From Solobacterium sp. (lineage in GTDB: Bacteria > Bacillota_I > Bacilli_A > Erysipelotrichales > Erysipelotrichaceae): a stretch of DNA of 64,000 nucleotides. Under the pieces are notes generated by a model. That model saw nothing but the letters and a program-made list of their open reading frames with translations, made no database searches and was not told the origin of the DNA. The translations under genes were made by a program, and so were the position numbers. The stretch lies in assembly GCA_017469885.1 (NCBI GenBank), contig JAFUFO010000016.1, positions 1-64,000 of the forward strand. Reading direction: 5' to 3'. Positions 8,280 through 16,523 of the stretch are shown piece by piece; within the stretch, counting starts at the first letter, position 1; the number at the start of each line of letters is the position of its first letter.

Positions 8280-8843
8280 TCAGAACCGGCCGCGTTTTGT
8301 CCCGCCGCCGGCGGTGCGGTTGTAGTACTCTTCCGCGTCGTATTTCCGGATCAGTTCGATCTCGAGATCATTCAGTCTGTCTTTGCGGCAGGGATAGATT
8401 TCAATCTCGATATGCCTGCCGTCCCGGACATCCGCATACACATCCCCGTTGCCTTTGCGGTTGAGATGATTGTGGACCCGGTGATAGACCTCCAGGGACT
8501 GTCCGACATAGACATTGGAATACCCTGCCGTAAAGGGAAGAAGATGCGGAAAGCGATAGATCAGAATCGCATAACATCCCGGCTTGTCCCGGTACATCAG
8601 TCCCTTTTTGGTTTTCCGGTCTTCGATCCACTTTCCTTCAAACTGCCTCATGGAATAGCGCTCGCATAAATGCATGCGGGAAAGCCGCAGGATGATCCAG
8701 ATCAGAAACAGGATCAGTCCGCCGATCCATAATGCCGGATTGGAAACCGGCATGCCCTGCGCCATCCGCACACACATGAAAATGCAGGCAATGCCCGCAA
8801 GATCAGTGATGAGGTGATACAGCAGTCTAGCGAATCCTTTCAT
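8280..8843 (-). CDS. Membrane-anchored GIY-YIG domain protein
   Basis: 187 residues starting after a GAGAGGGAG ribosome site. Two hydrophobic segments (about 8-28 and 38-55) precede a GIY-YIG nuclease-like domain at about 85-180: PGCYAILIY for GIY, NVYVGQS for YIG, the conserved Arg in YHRVHNHL, and the metal-binding Glu in LNDLEIELIRKY, ending with EYYNRTAGGG. GIY-YIG domains cut DNA or act in repair; a membrane-tethered version is unusual, and its substrate is unknown. It lies 58 bases downstream of phosphoglucomutase on the same strand, with a hairpin lacking a T-run between them, so it may be co-transcribed. Confidence 0.75.
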   Translation of the reverse strand: MKGFARLLYHLITDLAGIACIFMCVRMAQGMPVSNPALWIGGLILFLIWIILRLSRMHLCERYSMRQFEGKWIEDRKTKKGLMYRDKPGCYAILIYRFPHLLPFTAGYSNVYVGQSLEVYHRVHNHLNRKGNGDVYADVRDGRHIEIEIYPCRKDRLNDLEIELIRKYDAEEYYNRTAGGGTKRGRF

Positions 8844-8864
8844 CGGCTCCCTCTCTTCAGAATG

Positions 8865-8886
8865 AGGGCTGCCCTGCGGCAGCCCT
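8865..8886 (-). terminator. Hairpin after phosphoglucomutase
   Basis: AGGGCTGCC-GCAG-GGCAGCCCT-type stem without a following T-run. It may be a weak terminator or an mRNA-stabilising hairpin. Confidence 0.4.
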
Positions 8887-8901
8887 GTATTATTTCAGTT
8901 T

Positions 8902-10611
8902 CTATTCAACACTGTTTACCAGTTCCAGAATCTCATCCCGGATCGCAGCGTTCGTTGCCTTTGCCTTCTCCATGGAATCGGCATGGGAGTAGAAGTAGAA
9001 CTTGATCTTCGGTTCGGTTCCGGACGGACGCACCGCAAACCAGGAATCATTATCCAACAGGAAGCGCAGCACGTTGGAACGGAATACCTCATCGAAGCCG
9101 TTCATGTAGTCAATGACGGTCTCAACCTTGTGTCCGGCAACTTCCGTCGGGGTATGGGAACGCACATAGTTCATCATGCGGCGGATGCGCTCGGCGCCGT
9201 CCACGCCGGTCAGAACCAGGTTCGGCTCATCTTCCGCATAGTAGCCGTATTTCTCATACAGGCCTTCCAGCACCTGCCAGAGGGTCTTGCCCTGTTTGCG
9301 GTAGTATGCGGCAGCTTCCGCCACCAGCATGCCTGCCGAGATGCCGTCCTTGTCGCGGATCTGCGGGCAGACCGCATAGCCGACGGACTCCTCATAACCG
9401 AAGAGATAGGTATAGTTGTGATCTTCAAGATACGGGATCCGGCCGCAGATATTCTTGAATCCGGTCAGGGATTCAAACATCTTCACACCGTATGCCTCTG
9501 CCATGACCTCCGACATATCCGAGGTAACGATGGACTTGACCATCGCGCCGTTGGCCGGAAGCGTTCCGGCGTCCTTGCGTCCTTCGAGAATGTAGTTGAC
9601 GAGAAGGTATCCGGTCTGGTTTCCGTTGAGCCATACATACTCTCCGTCATCCCCAAGCAGTTCGATCGCAAAGCGGTCGGAATCCGGGTCGGTGGCCATC
9701 AGAAGCTCAGCACCGACCTTCTTTCCGAGTTCCTCGGACATCGCAAATGCCTTCGGGCTTTCCGGGTTCGGATAGCCGACGGTTGTAAAGTCCGGATCGG
9801 GAACGCACTGTTCCTCAACCATATGCCAGTTGGTAAAGCCGCGGTCTTTTAACATCTGCCGGAACGGCTTTGCGCCGGCACCGTTGAGCGGTGTATAGAC
9901 CAGCGGAATATCGAGGTCGAGTTCATCGCCGTCATGGATCTTCATGGCCTCGATCGTATCGAGGTAGAGCCGGTCATAGGATTCATCAAGAATCGTGATC
10001 ATGCCCTGTTCAATGCCCTCCGCAAAAGACATCTTCTTCACGCCTCGGAAGTAATCGACTGCTGAGATCTCATCGGTCATGCCGTCCGCAACGCTTGTGC
10101 TGACCTGGCAGCCGTCTTCCCAGTATGCCTTGTATCCGTTGTATTCCTTCGGGTTATGGGATGCGGTGATATTGATTCCGGAAATGGTTCCAAGATGCCG
10201 GACCATGAAGGCAAGCTCCGGCGTCGGACGCAGATCCGGGAACGTATAGACGTGAATGCCGTTCGCCGCAAAGATACCTGCCGCAAACTGCGAGAATTCC
10301 TTTGAGAAATGACGCGGGTCATGCGCAATGACAACGCCGCGGCTCATCGCACTGGCACCCTGTTTGACAATATAATTGGCAATTCCCTGGGTTGCCCGTC
10401 CGACCGTGTAATAGTTCATCCGGTTCGTACCTGCCGCGACAATGCCGCGCAGGCCGGCGGTGCCGAAGGCAAGATCCTGGCTGAAGCGCTCACGGATCTC
10501 ATGATAGTCATCCTTAATCGCTTCCAGCTCCGCATAGAGCGGATCGTTCTTGGGAAGATTCTCCATCCACTCCTGATATCTGGCGTTGTAATTCGCACCG
10601 TAATTTGCCAT
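8902..10611 (-). CDS. Phospho-sugar mutase (phosphoglucomutase/phosphomannomutase)
   Basis: 569 residues, the length of the PgcA-type alpha-phosphoglucomutases of Firmicutes. The catalytic phosphoserine loop is TASHNPKEYNGYK, the metal-binding loop is ATDPDSDRFAI, and the phosphate-binding end is RPSGTEPKIKFY. It interconverts glucose 1- and 6-phosphate, feeding glycolysis, glycogen and cell-wall precursor synthesis. The start has a strong ACGGAGG site. It is preceded by the trxB terminator and so probably has its own promoter (TAGAAT or TATCAT at about 10640-10665). Confidence 0.92.
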   Translation of the reverse strand: MANYGANYNARYQEWMENLPKNDPLYAELEAIKDDYHEIRERFSQDLAFGTAGLRGIVAAGTNRMNYYTVGRATQGIANYIVKQGASAMSRGVVIAHDPRHFSKEFSQFAAGIFAANGIHVYTFPDLRPTPELAFMVRHLGTISGINITASHNPKEYNGYKAYWEDGCQVSTSVADGMTDEISAVDYFRGVKKMSFAEGIEQGMITILDESYDRLYLDTIEAMKIHDGDELDLDIPLVYTPLNGAGAKPFRQMLKDRGFTNWHMVEEQCVPDPDFTTVGYPNPESPKAFAMSEELGKKVGAELLMATDPDSDRFAIELLGDDGEYVWLNGNQTGYLLVNYILEGRKDAGTLPANGAMVKSIVTSDMSEVMAEAYGVKMFESLTGFKNICGRIPYLEDHNYTYLFGYEESVGYAVCPQIRDKDGISAGMLVAEAAAYYRKQGKTLWQVLEGLYEKYGYYAEDEPNLVLTGVDGAERIRRMMNYVRSHTPTEVAGHKVETVIDYMNGFDEVFRSNVLRFLLDNDSWFAVRPSGTEPKIKFYFYSHADSMEKAKATNAAIRDEILELVNSVE

Positions 10612-10683
10612 ACAATAACCTCCGTTTATGATATGTGAAAAAATGTTTCTGTATCTATTCTAATACAAACGGGCCGAAAAAAA

Positions 10684-10707
10684 GAACGAATGGAAATCCA
10701 TCCGTTC
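10684..10707 (-). terminator. Terminator of trxB
   Basis: GAACGGATGG-ATTT-CCATTCGTTC followed by seven T on the minus strand. Confidence 0.88.
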
Positions 10708-10731
10708 CCGGTATTCCGATCAGAACAACCG

Positions 10732-11637
10732 TTATTTTGAAAGATAATTGCTGGCATTGATTGCGGCATTTGCGCCGTCGGAACATGCCGTCGCAACCTG
10801 GCGGAGTCCCTTGGTGCGGCAGTCCCCTGCCACGAAGACGCCTTCCGTCCGGGTAACGCCGGTCTCATCTGCGTCAAAGTAGCCACGGCTGTCCAGGGAG
10901 GCAAGATTGGCAAACGGATCATTGTTCGGAATCAGACCGACCGCAAGGAATACACCGTCGCAGGGAATCATCTGGCTCTTCCCGTTTTCGATAAAGGTGA
11001 CGCCGGTCAGCTTTCCGCCTTCTGTCACATAGCCGGTGACACGCGCGGAGACATGCGTTTCCACGTTGTGATGGGAGAACAGGGTTTCCTGCGATTTTGC
11101 GTCCGCGGTAAACACTGGAAGGTCCTGCAGGATCGTGAGCTTTCCGGCAATGTTGACAAGGGTGTTGGCCTCGACAAAGGCAGAGTTGCCGCCGCCAATC
11201 ACCACCACATTCTTATCCCGGTACATGTCGCCGTCACAGACCGCACAGAAATGGATGCCGTTTCCGATCATGTATTCTTCCCCCGGAAGTCCCAGCATCC
11301 GGTGGGTTGTGCCGGTCGCAAGGATCAGCGTCCGGCCTTCGTATGCACTGCCCTCTTCGGTTTTCACAACGAAGGTGTCATTTTCCTTTTCTGCGGACAC
11401 CACGTTTTCAAGCACGACTTCCGCACCCTGGCCGATCGCCTGGTCAAGCAGTTTGTCCGCAAATTCATCGCCGCTGATCGCCGCAAATCCCGGAATATTC
11501 TCAACATTCGGCGTATTGACGATCTGACCGCCGAATACGCTCTTTTCAATCACAAGGACACTTCTGCCGTTCCGCCGGCCGTATACCGCAGCGGTAAGTC
11601 CGGCTGGACCGCCGCCGATAATGATCATGTCAAACAT
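10732..11637 (-). CDS. trxB: Thioredoxin reductase
   Basis: The start at ATG 11637 (MFDMIIIGGG) has AGAGGAAA upstream; the longer frame adds 12 residues without a better site. About 301 residues: FAD-binding GGGPAGLTAAVYG at the N-terminus, redox-active FCAVCDG (CAVC replaces the usual CATC), NAD(P)H-binding VVIGGGNSA and the C-terminal GVFVAGDC. It uses NAD(P)H to reduce thioredoxin or glutaredoxin-like partners. It lies 78 bases after nrdD on the same strand, separated only by a hairpin without a T-run, so it may supply electrons to the glutaredoxin-like tail of NrdD. Confidence 0.93.
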   Translation of the reverse strand: MFDMIIIGGGPAGLTAAVYGRRNGRSVLVIEKSVFGGQIVNTPNVENIPGFAAISGDEFADKLLDQAIGQGAEVVLENVVSAEKENDTFVVKTEEGSAYEGRTLILATGTTHRMLGLPGEEYMIGNGIHFCAVCDGDMYRDKNVVVIGGGNSAFVEANTLVNIAGKLTILQDLPVFTADAKSQETLFSHHNVETHVSARVTGYVTEGGKLTGVTFIENGKSQMIPCDGVFLAVGLIPNNDPFANLASLDSRGYFDADETGVTRTEGVFVAGDCRTKGLRQVATACSDGANAAINASNYLSK

Positions 11638-11664
11638 AACTGTTTCCTCTTCTTTTCTGACTAA

Positions 11665-11693
11665 GAGAACCATGCATTTTCTGCATGGTTCTC
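11665..11693 (-). terminator. Hairpin between nrdD and trxB
   Basis: Perfect 12-bp stem (GAGAACCATGCA with its complement) and a short A-rich loop, but only TTAG after it. Termination is probably partial, allowing trxB read-through. Confidence 0.5.
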
Positions 11694-11715
11694 AGTGTTT
11701 CCTTCGGTTCTTCCC

Positions 11716-14133
11716 TCAGCTGAGTGATTTGTGTGCCTTGATCCAGTCGATCGCGGCTGTCTCGCCGACATATCTTACACCGTTGGGATCGATGATCGTC
11801 GGTGTCTGGGTAATGTTCAGCTCCCGGGCGATATCCATATGTTCCGAGCAATTGACGGTCTCAAACGGAACCTTTGCGATCTTGAACCGCTGTTCTGCGC
11901 CTTTGCACTTCGGGCAGTGATCCTTGACGTACATGGTCGGGATTCCTTCCGCAGGCTTTACAGCTGCGGCAGCTGCCGGTTCATCAATGACAACCGTCTG
12001 ATGCGGTTCCTGCACTTCCGGCTTTGCCGTTTCCGATGCACGGATCGCATCATGTTTCGGGGCGGAGTTCATGACCTTGTACGTATTGCGGTCCTTGAAT
12101 TCCTGCGCCTTGCCGGCATTCCAGTTCTTGACCGGACGGTAGTAACCGGTAATACGGGAGTAGACTTCCGTCTCTTCACCGCACTTCGGGCACTTCCATA
12201 CTTCGCCGACGAGATAGCCGTCATTCTTACAGATGGAGTAGGTCGGGCTCATGGTGTAGTACGGCAGACGGTAGTTCTCCGCAATCTTGCGGACCAGGGT
12301 CGCCGCTGCTCTCCAGTCAGTCAGACGCTCCCCGAGGAAGGCATGGAATACCGTTCCGGAAGTGTAGAGAGTCTGGAGCTCATCCTGGATGTCGAGCGCT
12401 GTGAAGATATCATCCGTATAGCCAACCGGCAGATGGCTCGAGTTGGTGTAGTACGGAGTGCCGCTCATGTTTGCGGTGATGATATCCGGATAACGTTCCT
12501 TATCATGCTTTGCAAGACGGTAGCTGGTGCTCTCCGCCGGCGTAGCCTCGAGGTTGTAGAGATCGCCGTACTGTTCCTGATAGTCGGAGAGACGGGTGCG
12601 CATGTGGTTCAGGACATCTTTTGCGAATTCCTGGGTTTCCTTATGCGTCAGGTCCTTCCGCAGCCATGCGGCGTTCAGGCCGGCTTCATTCATACCGACA
12701 AGACCGATAGTCGAGAAGTGGTTATTGAAGGTGCCGAGGTAACGCTTGGTGTACGGATAGAGTCCGGAATCCAGAAGTTTGGTGATGACTTCACGCTTTA
12801 CCTTGAGGGAGCGTGCCGCCACATCCATGACATGGTCGAGTCTTGCATAGAACTCTTCCTTTGTCTTTGCGAGGTATGCGATCCGCGGCAGGTTGATCGT
12901 GACAACGCCGACCGAACCGGTGCTCTCGCCGCTTCCGAAGAAGCCGCCGCTCTTCTTGCGCAGTTCACGCAGGTCAAGACGGAGTCTGCAGCACATGGAA
13001 CGGACATCACTCGGTTCCATATCAGAGTTTACATAGTTGGAGAAATACGGGGTTCCGTATTTTGCGGTCATCTCAAACAGGAGACGGTTGTTTTCTGTTT
13101 CACTCCAGTCAAAGTCACGGGTGATGGAGTAGGTCGGAATCGGATACTGGAAGCCGCGGCCGTTGGCATCGCCTTCGATCATGATCTCAATGAATGCCTT
13201 GTTGATCATGTCCATCTCTGCCTTGCAGTCCTTGTACTTGAAGTCCATTTCCTTGCCGCCGACGATTGCCGGAAGTTCCGCAAGGTCTGCCGGTACCGTC
13301 CAGTCCAGCGTAATGTTGGTGAACGGAGCCTGGGTTCCCCAGCGGCTCGGTGTATTGACGCCGTAGACGAAGGACTGAATGTCCTGCTTGACCTGGCTGT
13401 AATTCAGGTGGTCTGCCTTGACGAACGGTGCGAGGTAGGTGTCAAAGCTGGAGAATGCCTGCGCGCCTGCCCATTCATTCTGCATGATGCCCAGGAAGTT
13501 GACCATCTGATTGCAGAGGGTGGACAGATGCTTTGCCGGTGCCGATGTGATCTTGCCCGGAATACCGCCGAGACCTTCCTGAATCAGCTGTTTCAGAGAC
13601 CATCCTGCACAGTAGCCGGTTAACATCGACAGGTCATGAATATGAATATCCGCATTGCGGTGGAGCTGTGCGATTTCCTCGTCATAGACTTCGGAGAGCC
13701 AGTAGTTGGCCGTGATGGCACCGGAGTTGGAGAGAATGAGACCGCCGACGGAATACGTTACGGTGGAGTTCTCCTTGACACGCCAGTCAAGTGCCTTCAG
13801 ATAGCTGTCGACCAGCTTCTTGTAGTCGAGCGTGGTGGCCGTGATATTACGGATGTTTTCACGCTGCTTACGGTAGAGAATGTAAGCTTTCGCCACATCC
13901 GCATAACCTGCATTGGACAGGATCTTTTCTACGCTGTCCTGAATATCTTCGACACCGATCAGATCATCCTTGATCTTCGGTTCGAATTCACTGGTAACCT
14001 GGAGTGCGATCATGTCCAGTACGCTGTCCGCATACTGTCTGCCGCAGGCGTCAAATGCCTTGCGGATCGCATTGCTGATCTTCTTTACATCAAACTCGGT
14101 TACGCTTCCGTCACGCTTTACTACCTTGAACAT
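11716..14133 (-). CDS. nrdD: Anaerobic ribonucleotide reductase NrdD with C-terminal glutaredoxin-like domain
   Basis: 805 residues. The N-terminus is an ATP-cone (MFKVVKRDGSVTEFDVKK). The reductase barrel contains QNEWAGAQAFSSFDTYLAP and RSMCCRLRLDL. The glycyl-radical site is RITGYYRPVKNWN (Gly about 663), with a zinc site upstream (SICKNDGY then KCPKCG; one of the usual four ligands appears replaced). After an Ala/Pro/Glu-rich linker (about 700-728), residues 729-805 are glutaredoxin/thioredoxin-like: YVKDHCPKCKGAEQ with CxxC at 740/743 and cis-Pro TQTPTI. Class III enzymes make deoxynucleotides without oxygen. Most use formate, but the NrdD2 type uses glutaredoxin or thioredoxin, and this fusion suggests that mode. 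It follows the NrdG fusion gene by 6 bases. Confidence 0.95.
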   Translation of the reverse strand: MFKVVKRDGSVTEFDVKKISNAIRKAFDACGRQYADSVLDMIALQVTSEFEPKIKDDLIGVEDIQDSVEKILSNAGYADVAKAYILYRKQRENIRNITATTLDYKKLVDSYLKALDWRVKENSTVTYSVGGLILSNSGAITANYWLSEVYDEEIAQLHRNADIHIHDLSMLTGYCAGWSLKQLIQEGLGGIPGKITSAPAKHLSTLCNQMVNFLGIMQNEWAGAQAFSSFDTYLAPFVKADHLNYSQVKQDIQSFVYGVNTPSRWGTQAPFTNITLDWTVPADLAELPAIVGGKEMDFKYKDCKAEMDMINKAFIEIMIEGDANGRGFQYPIPTYSITRDFDWSETENNRLLFEMTAKYGTPYFSNYVNSDMEPSDVRSMCCRLRLDLRELRKKSGGFFGSGESTGSVGVVTINLPRIAYLAKTKEEFYARLDHVMDVAARSLKVKREVITKLLDSGLYPYTKRYLGTFNNHFSTIGLVGMNEAGLNAAWLRKDLTHKETQEFAKDVLNHMRTRLSDYQEQYGDLYNLEATPAESTSYRLAKHDKERYPDIITANMSGTPYYTNSSHLPVGYTDDIFTALDIQDELQTLYTSGTVFHAFLGERLTDWRAAATLVRKIAENYRLPYYTMSPTYSICKNDGYLVGEVWKCPKCGEETEVYSRITGYYRPVKNWNAGKAQEFKDRNTYKVMNSAPKHDAIRASETAKPEVQEPHQTVVIDEPAAAAAVKPAEGIPTMYVKDHCPKCKGAEQRFKIAKVPFETVNCSEHMDIARELNITQTPTIIDPNGVRYVGETAAIDWIKAHKSLS

Positions 14134-14139
14134 ACTTCT

Positions 14140-15285
14140 TTAACCTTCCTTTACCCCTCTGAGTTCCGCTGTCGGAACATATTTCTGAACTGCCTCAAGC
14201 AGTTCCGTCATTTCATCTTTTGAATAAGCGCTCCAGCCCGGCTGGATCACGTTGCTGGTTTCGGTATACTGCTGGAGATAATAGTGCTCCGATCCCTGGA
14301 TCCATCTGGCGATCTTGATCAGATCATCCTTCGTATGGAATTCCCGGACCACCGTTGTGCGGAATTCATGTTCGATCGGACTTGCCTTCAGGTATTTCAC
14401 CGAAGCCTCGATCCGCTTGATTTTGAACACATCCGCGTTGAGACCGACCGTCTCGTAATACCGTTCCCGGCTGTTCTTCACGTCCATCGCGACATAGTCG
14501 ATCATCCCGGTTTCACAGATCTTTGCGAGCCGGTCCGGGAAGTATCCGTTCGTGTCCAGCTTGACCAGATACCCCATTTCCTTGATTGCCTTGATGAAGT
14601 CCTCGAGATCATCCTGAATCAGCGGTTCACCGCCGGTGACGCAGACACCGTCGAGAATGCCCTTGCGCTTTTCCAGGTAAGCCAGCACATCATCCGGATC
14701 ATAGAATTCATAGTTGTCCGGCACGAAGACGAGATCCCGGTTGTGGCAGTACGCACATTTGAAGTTGCAGCCGCCGGTGAATACCGTCGCCGCCACCTTG
14801 CCCGGATAATCCAGCATGGTCATTTTCTGGAGGCCGCCGATCTTGATGCCTGAGTAGAGCGGCTCCGGATTCAGATACATGCGGGAGTTGGTCGTGACCT
14901 TGTCCAGCAGATCTTCGAATTTTCCGAAATCCGTATTCATCGCCAGTTTCTGGCGGCATTCATTCCGCAGATCGTACAGCTCATTCATGATTTCCAGCGC
15001 CCGCTGCGTTGTGTAGAGGCGCTTGACGCGGCGGTCGTTTTCATCGACCTTTGCGAGTACATAGCCCTGTTCGATCAGCTTCTGAATGCTTTTTGTGGTG
15101 GTTCCCTTATCGACTTCGCCGATCCGGGACACCTCATTCATCGTGATGCCCTCCTGTTCATAGATCAGGAAGAGGAAGATCAGCTGACCGCTTCCGATTT
15201 CGTATTTCGCCATCGTTTTATCGAAATATTTCTGGACATTCCGATAAAGCGCGGAGATATCGATCAGAAAACTGCTTTCAGCCAT
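14140..15285 (-). CDS. nrdG: MarR-family regulator fused to anaerobic RNR activase (NrdG-like radical SAM)
   Basis: Starts at ATG 15285 with a strong AAAGGAGGGA site; 381 residues. Residues 1-140 are a MarR-type winged helix (GSGQLIFLFLIYEQEGITMNEVSRIGEVDK, here noted by its helices at 32-75 and wing KVDENDRRVKRLYTT). Residues 145-381 are a radical-SAM activase: TMLDYPGKVAATVFTGGC, CxxxCxxC at 173/177/180, and CVTGGEPL for S-adenosylmethionine. The activase installs the glycyl radical on NrdD, encoded just downstream. The MarR part could let the activase repress or sense its own operon; an inverted repeat lies at the expected start of transcription. It is one continuous frame with no sign of frameshift. 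Confidence 0.92.
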   Translation of the reverse strand: MAESSFLIDISALYRNVQKYFDKTMAKYEIGSGQLIFLFLIYEQEGITMNEVSRIGEVDKGTTTKSIQKLIEQGYVLAKVDENDRRVKRLYTTQRALEIMNELYDLRNECRQKLAMNTDFGKFEDLLDKVTTNSRMYLNPEPLYSGIKIGGLQKMTMLDYPGKVAATVFTGGCNFKCAYCHNRDLVFVPDNYEFYDPDDVLAYLEKRKGILDGVCVTGGEPLIQDDLEDFIKAIKEMGYLVKLDTNGYFPDRLAKICETGMIDYVAMDVKNSRERYYETVGLNADVFKIKRIEASVKYLKASPIEHEFRTTVVREFHTKDDLIKIARWIQGSEHYYLQQYTETSNVIQPGWSAYSKDEMTELLEAVQKYVPTAELRGVKEG

Positions 15286-15331
15286 ACGGTCCCTCCTTTC
15301 CCGGCAGAATAACAGGTGCACCAATGAATAG

Positions 15332-15368
15332 TTGGATTTCCAATTGTTTTATTCCGTCTCTGATTCTA
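15332..15368 (-). promoter_or_regulatory. Promoter and MarR-operator-like repeat of the nrd operon
   Basis: An extended -10 (TGC then TAGAAT, complement of 15363-15368) places the start near 15356. The inverted repeat TTGGA-TT-TCCAA at 15332-15343 lies about +13 to +24, where a bound repressor would block transcription. A half-site with the same TTCCAAT core occurs at about 15408-15416, upstream of the promoter. Confidence 0.55.
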
Positions 15369-15423
15369 GCACGTTTTTTCAGGAGGAAAACATCTTTTGC
15401 CCGAACAGATTGGAAACTAAAAA

Positions 15424-15452
15424 GCGGATTGTTGGGAAATAATTCAATCCGC
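15424..15452 (-). terminator. Terminator of the GDPD gene
   Basis: GCGGATTG stem with its complement CAATCCGC, a 13-base loop and TTTTT on the minus strand, about 120 bases after the GDPD stop. Confidence 0.75.
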
Positions 15453-15556
15453 CTTCGGTTACCCTCTTCAAACCGCATGAATTCAAGAGATGATGCCTCT
15501 GTTTTATTTCCCGGAATCCCGCTTTTTACATTTTTCATTGTGAAAAAATAACTTTT

Positions 15557-15574
15557 TGTGAAACGTGTTTCACA
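15557..15574. promoter_or_regulatory. Operator-like palindrome TGTGAAAC-GT-GTTTCACA
   Basis: Perfect 8-bp arms with a 2-bp centre, overlapping the GDPD stop codon and about 190 bases upstream of the nrd promoter. There is no T-run, so it is not a terminator. It recalls Rex boxes (TTGTGAA/TTCACAA) but the spacing is two bases longer. The binding protein is unknown. Confidence 0.4.
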
Positions 15575-16439
15575 CTGATTCTGCAGGGTTCGCTGCCGGT
15601 TTCTGCCTGTTTTCCGGCAGGAATCCTTCAAAGATAAACAGGTCAAAATGGGGTTTCATCGCATCCAGTTCTTCCTGGCTCTGAATCGTCCAGGCAACGG
15701 CCGGACAGCCAAACAGCTTCCGGGTTACGTTCCGGGAAGGATTCTTCCAGTGTTTTGCGTTGTACGCAATGAAATCCGGCCGGGTAATTCCGTCAAATAA
15801 CAGAAATTCGCTCGCCAGTGCACTCGGCCGGCGGTATTTCGGATTCCTTGTGAATGCCTCACTCAGCTGGCCGCGGATAATGTCCGGACGGTTGCGCCGA
15901 TACCATGCGACCGCAAACGGATTGAAGCTTTCCACCACATACGGTCCGCGGTAGTTCTGCAGTAATGCGTCCGCCTTTTCGCATACCGGAACCTGATGAT
16001 CGCCGTCTCCGGTCTTCATTTCCACAATCAGCGGCACTTCTCCATTGATCAGTTCCAGCACTTCCGCAAATGCCGGAATGCGCTCGTCACTGTCCAGAAG
16101 ATGAAACTGCTTCAGTTCCTCCAGGGTATAATCTGTTGTCTTTCCGGACACCGGTTTTCCGTCTGCGTCTCTTACAACACGTTCCAGTGTATTGTCATGG
16201 AGAATTACCGGAATTCCCTCTCTGGACAGTTGTACATCCAGTTCAATTCCGTATCCGTGTTCCTTTGCCAGACGGAATGCGGCCATCGAGTTTTCCGGAA
16301 TTCCGCGCTGGTTATCATATAACCCGCGATGCGCATACAGGACATGCGTAAACTCCTTCATCCAGTCTTTGCGGGACGAAGGTTTTACGGCATAGAGATA
16401 TGCGCCGGCTGCGCCGAGGGCAATCCAGGGAATTATCAT
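15570..16439 (-). CDS. Glycerophosphodiester phosphodiesterase family protein
   Basis: Starts at ATG 16439 (MIIPWIALG) with GGAG upstream; 289 residues. An N-terminal hydrophobic segment (about 1-18) anchors it in the membrane or acts as a signal. The GDPD core shows YAHRGLYDNQRGIPENS, the metal-binding GIELDVQLSREG and PVILHDNTLERV, and IVEMKTGDGD. It hydrolyses glycerophosphodiesters to glycerol 3-phosphate and an alcohol, in phospholipid turnover. It is transcribed divergently from the aldo/keto reductase. Confidence 0.9.
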   Translation of the reverse strand: MIIPWIALGAAGAYLYAVKPSSRKDWMKEFTHVLYAHRGLYDNQRGIPENSMAAFRLAKEHGYGIELDVQLSREGIPVILHDNTLERVVRDADGKPVSGKTTDYTLEELKQFHLLDSDERIPAFAEVLELINGEVPLIVEMKTGDGDHQVPVCEKADALLQNYRGPYVVESFNPFAVAWYRRNRPDIIRGQLSEAFTRNPKYRRPSALASEFLLFDGITRPDFIAYNAKHWKNPSRNVTRKLFGCPAVAWTIQSQEELDAMKPHFDLFIFEGFLPENRQKPAANPAESV

Positions 16440-16464
16440 TGCGGCATCTCCGTTTCTGTTATTC

Positions 16465-16501
16465 ATTATAATATTCTTCTGCGTTTCCCCTCCGGTATAA
16501 T
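16465..16501. promoter_or_regulatory. Divergent -10 boxes
   Basis: TATAAT on the minus strand (complement of 16465-16470) serves GDPD, and TATAAT on the plus strand (16496-16501) serves the aldo/keto reductase. Both -35 regions are weak. Confidence 0.6.
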
Positions 16502-16523
16502 TTAGAAGAAGGAAGGTTTGTTT

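Noticed and set aside
11731-13623. 630-codon plus-strand frame opposite nrdD
   Set aside because: It is the antisense shadow of nrdD, whose ATP-cone, glycyl-radical and CxxC motifs are unmistakable.
15557-15574. Palindrome read as a Rex box or cre site
   Set aside because: The Rex arms are six rather than four bases apart, and the central CG of a cre site is out of register; left as unassigned.
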